From positions 23,252,560-23,316,559 of the forward strand of contig OY821742.1 in assembly GCA_963682055.1 (NCBI GenBank): 64,000 bases of DNA. Reading direction: 5' to 3'. Positions 39,301-46,443 of the stretch are shown here, one piece after another. Source of the DNA: Primula veris (taxonomy: Eukaryota > Streptophyta > Magnoliopsida > Ericales > Primulaceae). Position 1 is the first letter of the stretch, and each line of letters begins with the position of its first letter. The position numbers and the translations under genes were made by a program. The notes beneath the pieces were generated by a model. That model did not search any database, was not told the DNA's origin, and saw only the letters and a program-made list of their open reading frames with translations.

Positions 39301-41122
39301 TACTAGTAACAATCTGATTTAAGATCTTCAAATTACTAGTAACGAGCTCAATAAATGTCATTTTGAACATAACATTACACTCAGACAATGGTGAGTATGA
39401 CAAGTTGTCGGGGTTCCCAACTGAAGGGTTTCTCTTAAGGCAACTCGGCCCAATCCCATACTCCCCTCAGTTACGCATTAAAAGCAAAAAAAAAAAAAAC
39501 AGAAAGTCCATTATCTCCATAGATAAACAAAAAAAATGAAGGCTTGTTTATCTGAAACTTCTAAGAAAATAAGCTAAAAGCTTATTTGAGGCTGAATAAA
39601 GTTGTGTTCCTCCATCTTACAATCTCTTTAGCTTAGTTGGCCAACCAAATATAAGTACGACTTAAGTACAGAAATACAAGCAAAACCAAAAAATAAAAGA
39701 AATATCATTTAAGACAAAGATTAAGTTATTAATACGAGAGTGATGGGGGTAGCTAAGACAATTTTGGGTCTATTCTTTCGAAGTTTTATTAGCAGGCCTT
39801 AAAACGGATGTATAACTATAGTTGCAAGTAACAGTCTTAGACTTAATCTTGTAGTTGTTTGTCTATAAGGGTTTGTACCCTTCGAGGTGTTCTTGCTGCA
39901 AGTATTTGTAAATACAACAACCGCTGTAACTGAGTTTGGTCCCAATTTTATGTTAATATAATATTAATTGATTTGAAAATTTAAAAAATTAGGCCAACCA
40001 TGTATACTGCAGCTAAAAACACAATCAGATAAAGCTTAAAAGCTACACAGCAAACAAGTCCCAAGATAACCCAACCCAGGCTGGATCAACCCTAAAATAA
40101 AACTGTAAGAATTAAAAAATAAATATCGAGAAAAGGACAGTCGGTGCAGCTTAAAACACAATCAGAATAAAAGAAATATAATTTAAGACAAAGACTATGC
40201 TATTAATGTGGCTAACCATATATATACTGCAACTTAAAACACAATCAGAACAAGCTTCAAATAAAAGAACTAAGCACAACCACAAAATAAAAGAAATAGG
40301 GTTAATTGACGACACTTTAGGATTGGTGACCTGAGTTTTTAAAAAAAAACTTGATTTAGTGACCTAATTTACTAACTTTATATTTTTAGTGACAAAATGG
40401 AAATCGTTTGAAAGTTATAATTCAGTCCGTAGGGTTTAAAATTTTATGACAGTTGAAAAATGTAAAAATTACACACCTATTTAAACTACACAATGAGGTT
40501 AAGCTTAAAAGATACAAAACAAACAAACACTAAAATAAAACTGTAAGAATAAAAAATAAAAATGAGAAAAGAAGAGATAGTTACAATACCCGGTTCATCG
40601 GTGCCATCAGGACAGTCGCAGAAATCGTCGTTGAGCTGACATTTGGTGAATTTATTTGATCCGTCTTTGCATTTAATAGTCGCCAAAGATGACGAAAACA
40701 ATGGCTTGTAATAATCCTCATCTGTTCCACATTTTTCCAAATCATGAAATCTAAATATATAATCTCTGATTTTTTTTTTTTTTAAATCTAAATGGTGGGA
40801 AAAACCCCACAAAAAAAAAGGAGTAACAAAGGTCTGGAAAAGTTCAAAATCAAAACAACAATCTAAAAAAGGGAAACAAAAGAAACTTAATGGACCAAAA
40901 AAGAAAAAACATCTGTTTCGCCTCTTTAGTTCTCAAATCTCTGATGAAATCTGAATATATAATATGTAATAAAATATAAAAATAAAAAAAATAAAGAAAG
41001 ATGGTTTTTTAAATACCGTGTGGGGAAATGCCGAGTAGTTTATTAGAAAGAGAAGAATCTGATCTTGCGATTAAAGAAACTATTACGATACAGAATAAGC
41101 ACAAGGGCGTCCTTGTTCCCAT
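30359..41122 (-). CDS. PSL4: Glucosidase II beta subunit (PRKCSH/GIIbeta), 16 exons, 623 aa
   Basis: This regulatory subunit of ER glucosidase II retains the catalytic alpha subunit in the ER and helps trim glucose from N-glycans in the calnexin cycle; Arabidopsis PSL4 is the reference. Exons (minus): 41122-41017, 40721-40590, 39010-38915, 37938-37699, 35970-35774, 34893-34801, 34704-34639, 33178-32842, 31977-31867, 31784-31683, 31590-31533, 31451-31383, 30948-30861, 30737-30676, 30565-30514, 30421-30359. All phases agree. Domains in order are a signal peptide (residues 1-22), two LDL-receptor-A-type repeats (about 45-115; [16 protein letters not shown] and [12 protein letters not shown]), a Lys/Glu coiled coil (about 125-240), an acidic linker (about 350-425), a mannose-6-phosphate-receptor-like domain (about 495-600; [31 protein letters not shown]) and a C-terminal HDEL. 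No lesion is seen. The introns contain several transposon remnants. A retroelement LTR lies about 70 bp upstream of the start codon. Confidence 0.96.
33443..34291. mobile_element. CGGG-rich hAT-like element in glucosidase II beta intron 7
   Basis: Both ends are rich in CCCGACCCG/CGGGTCGGG repeats (about 33443-33560 and 34160-34280) around an AT-rich core. The right end read on the minus strand is TAGGGCTGGGAAAAATTCCCG, a hAT-like terminus. The left terminus is not clear and may be truncated. Its style matches the sequence at 11980-12712. It lies wholly inside intron 7 (33179-34638), so splicing of exons 7 and 8 should remove it. Confidence 0.5.
34013..34085 (+). pseudogene. tRNA-Ala-like pseudogene or SINE head
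   Basis: The 73-nt sequence aligns along its length with plant tRNA-Ala: TAGCTCATATGGTAGCGTGC matches the D arm and A box, and AGGTTCGATTC the T arm and B box. The loop reads ATTGTAT, so the anticodon position has changed from TGC to TGT. The acceptor, anticodon and T stems contain several mismatched pairs. It lies antisense in an intron of the glucosidase gene and inside the hAT-like element. It is either an old tRNA pseudogene or the head of a SINE. Confidence 0.6.
36043..36112. repeat. Short tandem duplication (31 bp, just over 2 copies)
   Basis: The unit AGATAAAATAATGAACAGA plus AGTAAAAGTC is repeated head to tail, with a partial third copy, inside intron 4 of the glucosidase gene. The copies are identical, which points to a recent slippage event. 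Confidence 0.9.
37326..37673. mobile_element. Tourist-like (PIF/Harbinger) MITE in glucosidase II beta intron 4
   Basis: The 348-bp block has imperfect terminal inverted repeats. The left starts GGGTGTGTTTCGAACCCGG; the right, reverse-complemented, starts GGGGGTGTTTGGAATCCGG. It is flanked by TAA on both sides (37323-37325 and 37674-37676), the 3-bp duplication typical of PIF/Harbinger MITEs. It has no open frame of interest and is pyrimidine/purine-biased inside. It ends 25 bp from the exon 4 donor (37698). Confidence 0.8.
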
Positions 41123-41189
41123 TTTCTCTAAGAGAGAGAGAGAGATAATTTTTTTTTAAAGAAACTAGAAATTGAATAGAACATAATAT

Positions 41190-41706
41190 CATTAAGATTA
41201 ATTGACACTAAATATTGAACCATTCTTTATCTTTATTATTGCCTTTTGCTTATAATTACTCGGTTTACAATTTCCTATTGCACTTGTGCTCGGATTAGCA
41301 ATTTAGTCTAGATCTTGATATTTCTTCTTATCTTTGGTGATCGGTTTTTAGTCTTGCTCGGTTTGCTCTTAGACGTGATAAGCTCTGATGAGTTTTTCTC
41401 TTTACTCTCCTTCTCTCTATATTTTTTGGATAGATTTTTCGGTCCTTTTTAAGTGAGGGAACATGACTATTTATAGGCAATTATGCCTTCTAGGATGTTG
41501 ACAAATGTCTCCATCTCATGGGATTTTTCAGACATGGGTCCCTGGTTAAATGGGCTTGGGCTTTTAGCTATATCCACCCTTATTCTCAAAGAAAGGCATG
41601 CTGTAACCCAATATATATCGTTTTAAGCATTAGATACCCCTTAACAATGTATGGGGTGATTCATACCCGAATAGAAATATTCGGGTATAATTTTTATGTT
41701 CTATCA
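41190..41706 (-). repeat. 3' LTR (left) of the Tat-lineage element
   Basis: On the minus strand it starts TGATAGAACATAAAAATTAT, and a TATAAATAG box follows at 41467-41475. It repeats the right copy with about 20 differences. A purine-rich GAGGAAGTCAGGGAGCAC precedes it on the inner side, as expected for a polypurine tract. It is the nearest upstream sequence to the glucosidase II beta start codon at 41122. Confidence 0.88.
41467..41475 (-). promoter_or_regulatory. LTR TATA box directed toward the glucosidase II beta gene
   Basis: TATAAATAG on the minus strand is the LTR core promoter. Transcription from it would run out of the 3' LTR into the glucosidase II beta gene, whose ATG is about 350 bp downstream. 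No other minus-strand TATA-like motif as good lies between it and the ATG. Confidence 0.55.
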
Positions 41707-41910
41707 AGTGCTCCCTGACTTCCTCGGTGTGGTCTCCACGTCGAGTGAGTCATGCTCTGTCGATGACGTTACTTCTGTCTTGTTGTTCCCAATTCTTCAT
41801 CGAAAAATGCAACATATCTATGACTGTTCCCTGGGACCCATTTAATGTCTTGGAAATTTGCAAACCTGCTATCCAACCTTTATGCGACCCTTGATATTCA
41901 CCCATTTGTC

Positions 41911-42354
41911 TATAAAATGGGATTGCTCCCTCATAAATATTCCATTGCTTATTATCACTAAGAGCGTCATGGCCTCTCCTAATGGTGCTACTGATGACAA
42001 CTCTCCCGAATACATTGCTCACTTAGAAAACGAGGTCAAGAAAGCTCGTGCTGTAAAAAGGAAGTTGGCCGTTATGGCGAAGAAGTTGTCTGATATGGAT
42101 GCGGCCCATCACGTGACGATGGCTGATCGGGATTGGGTTTTTGAACGTATAAAAAGGCTCGAGGCTTTGCTGGCTAAGCAAAAGGCAGCAAAAAGGGCCT
42201 ATAAGCTTGCCTTCAAGGAGTTGCATGCTCGGTCCAAATCGGGGTCGGATGATGTTGAAGAAAGCTCTCCCTCGGAATAATTAGCTTTTGTAATTTCTTT
42301 GTATTGGGTGTCATCACCAAGTTGTAATCGAATTATTGAAAAATATTAATAAAA
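41911..42354 (+). promoter_or_regulatory. Unit A bounds: TATA box and poly(A) signal
   Basis: TATAAAA at 41911-41917 precedes the unit A ATG (41969) by about 58 bp, and AATAAAA at 42348-42354 follows its stop by about 70 bp. A promoter-like and a 3'-end-like signal therefore bracket one short frame. Confidence 0.5.
41969..42280 (+). CDS. Cassette unit A: small coiled-coil protein (103 aa)
   Basis: I do not recognise a named family. The protein begins MASPNGATDDNSPEYIAHLE and continues as a charged alpha-helical, coiled-coil-like segment rich in Lys, Arg, Glu and Leu. It ends in an acidic Ser/Asp/Glu tail. It is clearly paralogous to unit B next to it: both share the PEY(I/V)AHLE start and a KRAYKLA(F/L)KE motif near the C-terminus. 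I chose ATG 41969 because it aligns with the unit B start and follows a TATA box by a normal leader length; an in-frame ATG at 41858 lies upstream of the TATA box. The unit is antisense to the retroelement's gag-pol. Function unknown; dimerisation through the coiled coil is an inference. Confidence 0.6.
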   Translation: MASPNGATDDNSPEYIAHLENEVKKARAVKRKLAVMAKKLSDMDAAHHVTMADRDWVFERIKRLEALLAKQKAAKRAYKLAFKELHARSKSGSDDVEESSPSE

Positions 42355-42513
42355 TATTTCCTGTTTTCATTCTGGTCTGTTTATTTCCTTAATACCTCGT
42401 TGGATGACTTAATTGGACTTGAACTGTCGTTAGTTAGCCATAAATGTTCTTGGGAAGTTCAAGAGGTTTAGTCTCTCTTCGAGATGACCTTTGATCTATC
42501 CCTTGTTTCTTCC

Positions 42514-42965
42514 TATAAAAGGAGGCTGTTCCTGTATTCTTTGTGCAATTCATTCTTTATTAACGAACAAATGGCTTCTCCTCGTGAAAATAGTGGTGAC
42601 AACCTTCCTGAGTATGTTGCTCATCTAGAGGAGGAAGTTAGGAAGGTGCGTACTCTTGAGAGGAGGGTTGCCTTACTGTCAGTGGAAGCTCGTCAGGCTG
42701 TCGAAATGGACGAGCGATTGGACGCCCTGGAGAGGGAATACCAGAGGTCTTTGATCGACAACATTTGGGCGCGTGCTCGGATCAAAGAGCTCGAGGCCTC
42801 TAGAGACAGGCATATTGCTTCCAAGAGGGCTTATAAATTGGCCCTCAAGGAAGTGTATGCTCGGTCTAAAAAGAGGCCTGATGATGAAGCTGGCCCTTCT
42901 ACAAAATAATTTTCTTGTCCTTTCTTTTTGTAATGTCCTTTTGTTGAGTAGTATCTTGTAATAAA
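42514..42965 (+). promoter_or_regulatory. Unit B bounds: TATA box and poly(A) signal
   Basis: TATAAAA at 42514-42520 lies about 50 bp before the unit B ATG (42571), and AATAAA at 42960-42965 lies about 50 bp after its stop. The arrangement repeats that of unit A. Confidence 0.5.
42571..42909 (+). CDS. Cassette unit B: coiled-coil paralogue of unit A (112 aa)
   Basis: The start MASPRENSGDNLPEYVAHLE and the C-terminal KRAYKLALKEVYARSKKRP align directly with unit A. Between them is a predicted long helix with heptad-like Leu/Ile spacing. The two units are successive copies of the same TATA, ATG, coiled-coil and poly(A) module, so a tandem duplication is the simplest origin. Unit B carries a longer central helix. 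No enzyme motif is seen. ATG 42571 is preferred over an in-frame ATG at 42484 because the latter precedes the TATA box. Function unknown. Confidence 0.6.
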   Translation: MASPRENSGDNLPEYVAHLEEEVRKVRTLERRVALLSVEARQAVEMDERLDALEREYQRSLIDNIWARARIKELEASRDRHIASKRAYKLALKEVYARSKKRPDDEAGPSTK

Positions 42966-43357
42966 GTTCCCATTAATTAATGAAAATTCTTCTTTTTCTT
43001 GTTCTTATATGATTTATTTTCCCAATGCAATTTCTCTTTACTGTGCACGCATGTGGCTTCATTAATGGGTTTTCTTGAGCCTTGTGCTTGATCTTATCCA
43101 TTGAATCTTCTTAATCTGTATCCAGGAATTAATGGGATTTCTTGAGCCCTGTGCACAAATCTTATCCTTTATCTTTTAGCACTGTTGCACTTCCCTAGAA
43201 TGACACGTGTAGAAGCTTTTTGAAATTTACCCTCTTTAAATACTGGCATGAACCCAAGCGTTTCTTCTCAACAGACGTGTCTTTCAATTATCCACGTTTT
43301 CCAGCGTCCTTTGACGAACGGTTGCAATTCCCCACATTAAACCTTGCTTAATTTATC

Positions 43358-43365
43358 TATAAATA
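43358..43365 (+). promoter_or_regulatory. TATA box of cassette unit C
   Basis: TATAAATA lies 85-92 bp upstream of the unit C start codon (43450). Confidence 0.45.
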
Positions 43366-43449
43366 CCTTCTCAAAATATGGGTTTCTTCATAATCTCTCC
43401 CCTATTTCTCTTTGCCATATATAGAATTTTATCCTGTAACTTCCTTAAA

Positions 43450-43742
43450 ATGGCTAGTTCTTTTACCAAATCTGCCTTGGCTTTGCAAGTGGAGGATTTT
43501 GAAGCCTCTTATGGCAATGCACTAAAGCTGTTGAAGGATGCTGAGGCGGAGTTAAAGGTGATGCGTTATCACCATACCGAGATGGTTCGGAATTAACTTG
43601 GCTAAGGACCGAGCTGGATTATTGCCGACGTGCTCGTCAGGATCTGGTCGAAGAGAACGAAGTGTTGAGGGAGAACCCGACGCTTCGAGATAGGGATATC
43701 TCTGCCGGGCCCTCTCATCGATACCGATCGACCTCCCCCTAG
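43450..43742 (+). pseudogene. Cassette unit C: coiled-coil frame broken by a frameshift
   Basis: The frame opens at ATG 43450 (MASSFTKSALALQVEDFEA) and runs 48 codons to TAA at 43594-43596. Coding character continues directly in another frame from 43590 to a TAG at 43740-43742, again as a charged helix (LVEENEVLREN) with a short Ser/Arg tail. A one-base change near 43588-43592 would explain this, so the unit is a frameshifted pseudogene of a protein of about 95 aa. A long pyrimidine tract follows. The family is the same general coiled-coil type as units D and E. I do not write out a repaired protein. Confidence 0.55.
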
Positions 43743-44280
43743 CCTCACCATTTCTCTTTTTTTATTTTCTTTTTCAATTTTCTTCATTTCTTCATCTTTT
43801 CTCATCTCTTTTCTTTTTCTTCTGTGCCTCCTTTTTCTTTTTCTTCATCTTCTGTCTCACCAATTTTTCTTTTTTATATTTTGTTCTCTCTAGTTTTTCT
43901 TCTTCGTTTTCTTCCAGTCTTCTTCTTTTCTGTTTTATACTTTGTTCTCTCTATTTGAGTAGGACTCTTTTCTTTTTTTTCCTTTTTCTCTTTCTTATGT
44001 TTCTTTTCTTCGTATTTCTCTTTTCTTCTTTATGTTCCTCTTCCTCCTTTTCCTTTTTATGCTTCTTTCCTTCGCCTCCTTTTTCGTGTCTCTTGCTCGC
44101 TGGGCTCGTCAATACAATCGATCTTCTTTTGTCGTTATCCTCTGATGTAATAGATTTTCTTTTGATGTTGTCATCTGATGTAATAGATTTTCTTTTGATG
44201 TTGTCCACTGATGTAATAAATTTTCTTTCGATGTTGTCTTCTGATGTAATGAACAGCGATGTATCCCATCTTTATTAATG
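43743..44280. repeat. Pyrimidine tract and 33-bp tandem repeats between units C and D
   Basis: About 43750-44100 is almost wholly C/T (TTTTTCTTCTTC types). About 44125-44255 holds four copies of a roughly 33-bp unit containing TGATGTAATAGATTTTCTTT. The Lys/Glu-rich open frame on the opposite strand is a by-product of the tract. Confidence 0.75.
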
Positions 44281-44479
44281 AAAATTATCTATCCCTTTAT
44301 ATTGCACTTCTTCTTATGTTGCATTTGTGGTTTGTCGTTTATCTGGAATGTGGATATTTGAATATCTTGTATCTTTATTTCTTGCCGTACTGTAGCCGAG
44401 TGACATCTGAGGCGTGGCAAGTTGGTCAAAGATGCAAGTTCTCAAGCATTTGTCAGACAACGTCATACCATTTTTGCTC

Positions 44480-44487
44480 TATAAATA
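44480..44487 (+). promoter_or_regulatory. TATA box of cassette unit D
   Basis: TATAAATA lies about 100 bp before the unit D start codon (44588), followed by a pyrimidine-rich leader. Confidence 0.45.
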
Positions 44488-44587
44488 CCCTTCCCTCTCT
44501 TTTCAAGTTGCATCATTATCTCATATAAATTTCTCCTTTACTTCTTATCCCTTCTTCCTTCTCTGTTGGTATAACAGCCTTAGAAGA

Positions 44588-45058
44588 ATGTCTGAGCCAG
44601 TGGTGAGATATCATGCTCAAATGAAGGACTTAGATGCTGAAATATCTCGGGTCCATCATCATATGGTCGAGCTTGAGAAGGAGTTTGGGAATCTGGCCTT
44701 GGGGCTGTTCGACTCCTATCTTGAGGAAACCCTTAAATGGACCGAGATCTCAGCCCTGAGTCGACAGCTTGACCAGTTGCTGTCGAGGAGGAATCAGTTG
44801 GCTAACTCTTAGTATCAGGCCGAGGAAATTTGGGACCAGGCTCAAAATGAGTTTGATAACGGTCCTCACGGCCTTGCTAGTATGGCCTGTGAGAATGCTC
44901 GGCTCAGAGGTCAAATCACCGCCCTCTCTAGGAAAAATGAGTGCTTGACCATCCTCAACTCCTCATTAGGAGCTCGGTCATCTGGCTTTGGTCGGGCTGT
45001 TCCCCGGGATCATTTTTCTCGGTCTGGCAGGTCGGTTTTCCCGCCCATTGATCCTTGA
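44588..45058 (+). pseudogene. Cassette unit D: coiled-coil frame with one in-frame TAG
   Basis: The frame starts at ATG 44588 (MSEPVVRYHAQMKDLDAEI). It reaches TAG at 44810-44812 after 74 codons, then continues open in the same frame for about 80 more codons to TGA 45056-45058. Both halves look coding: heptad-like helices (ISALSRQLDQLLSRRNQ before the stop; ENARLRGQITALSRKNE after it). The single stop could have come from CAG by a C-to-T change, or could be read through. I favour a point-mutated pseudogene. Function unknown. Confidence 0.55.
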
Positions 45059-45227
45059 TTAGATTTGGCTAGTTTTCTGATGTATTTCCCATTTTGTAAC
45101 TTGTATTTCCTTTTTCCTTTTCTGTATCTGAGTAGTTGTGCCTTTTCGTATTTTGTGCCTTCGTTCTGTGAACTATTGCAACGCTTCGTACTTTGTGGCT
45201 TTTCGTATTTTGTGCCCTTTGATTCCT

Positions 45228-45234
45228 TATAAAT
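45228..45234 (+). promoter_or_regulatory. TATA box of cassette unit E
   Basis: TATAAAT lies about 100 bp before the unit E start codon (45328). AATAAA at 45773-45778 follows the unit E stop by about 80 bp. Confidence 0.45.
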
Positions 45235-45327
45235 GCTCCCTATTGTTTCTACTTCATTACCAATTCTTCCTTTCTCTCTCCTATTTTATAATTACTGTGT
45301 TCCCCCTTTGACTTGCCTTCATCTAAG

Positions 45328-45696
45328 ATGGCTCCCATCACTAGGTCTGCTGCAAAAAAGAAAACCCTTCTCAAGGATGAGCCTACTTTTATGTTGCCTC
45401 GTCCCCCTGGTTTCGGGGAAGAGGAATTGACTCCTCTTCAGTTGAAAGAAATCGAGATGTCGTGGCTGAAAGCCGATCTCAAGTGTGCTCAGACTAAAGT
45501 CAGGAGGTTTAAACAATATTGGGATGAGGAGGGTACTACTCGTTTTGAAACCGAGCAAAAATGCAAGTCTCAGTCTTACGCCTTGCAACAGGCTGAGATG
45601 GGTATTTCCCGCTTGATCAAGGAGATGGATCATCTCAAAGAGCTCTTGGCAAAGAGGGAGGCCGAGGAAGGGGGTAGTTCTAGGGTTCAGAAATAA
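45328..45696 (+). CDS. Cassette unit E: coiled-coil protein (122 aa)
   Basis: The protein starts MAPITRSAAKKKTLLKDEP. It has a basic N-terminus, a Pro/Gly-rich linker (LPRPPGFGEEELTPLQL) and a C-terminal helix with LLAKREAEEGG near the end. No known domain is recognised. The upstream in-frame ATG at 45313 adds only five residues; ATG 45328 has AAG before it and G after it and is preferred. The unit has its own TATA box and poly(A) signal and the same strand and spacing style as units A to D. The basic N-terminus could serve nuclear import, which is inference. Confidence 0.55.
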   Translation: MAPITRSAAKKKTLLKDEPTFMLPRPPGFGEEELTPLQLKEIEMSWLKADLKCAQTKVRRFKQYWDEEGTTRFETEQKCKSQSYALQQAEMGISRLIKEMDHLKELLAKREAEEGGSSRVQK

Positions 45697-46443
45697 CGAA
45701 GTATTTTATTGTTGACGTCTTTGTAGTTTTTATTTTTCCCGTTGTAACTGGTTGTTTTCCCCCTTGTGGATGAATAAAAATTCTATTCTCTTTTCGCAAT
45801 TCGTTTACTGCTTATTTCTATTTGCTTTGCCTTCGTGTTGAAACCATACTATGCATCTCGGTAGTGGATACCGAGCAAAATGCACCGGGGATATCCCTCC
45901 GGAGAGCGTTACTAGACTTGATGCTAAAAAGCCATCGAGCTAGGAACGGTCTTCGTCTACCTTGTTCGGTGTTCTTATGGTAATAAACTGTTTGGCGTCG
46001 AGGAAATTAATCGGGATGCATCATCGGTGGTAATTATTGATAGCGTATGCTGTAAGCTTTTTTGTGGTGGGGTCCACTGACCGTTTATATAGGTGTAATG
46101 ATGTGAACTGCCTTGGTTAGTGGGATACACAATCTGATGTGGCAAGATCTGAAGCGTCGATTTGTTGAAAATAGCAGCGGTTGTGGACTTTTCTGTGGCC
46201 AAAAAAGTAAACCTCTGTCACACGAAAGGACGGTTATTATTTTATTCTTTCTGTGGCTCCACTCCTTTTAACCATGCTAAGTAATTCTTTTTGTTTTTAT
46301 CTCATAAACTGCTGAAAAAAGATCTCTTATTTTCTCTCTCTAGGGTTTGTTCTTCCCGCCAAAAGATTTTCTGCCTTTTTACCTAGGGTTTCTCCTGATT
46401 GACTTATATATTTGCTGCTGTTCTCTCCTACTTGCCATTAATC
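45697..46443 (+). other. Spacer between units E and F
   Basis: No coding unit is supported. The last part contains TTATATATTTGC (about 46404-46415), a possible TATA box for unit F, followed by a pyrimidine-rich leader. Confidence 0.4.

Noticed and set aside
41174..41190. GAATA/GAATG as target duplication of the gypsy element
   Set aside because: The two flanks differ and the left LTR edge would not have a standard terminus. Left as unresolved.
43951..44208. Lys/Glu-rich open frame on the minus strand
   Set aside because: It is the complement of a pure pyrimidine tract and 33-bp repeats. Composition alone explains the open frame.
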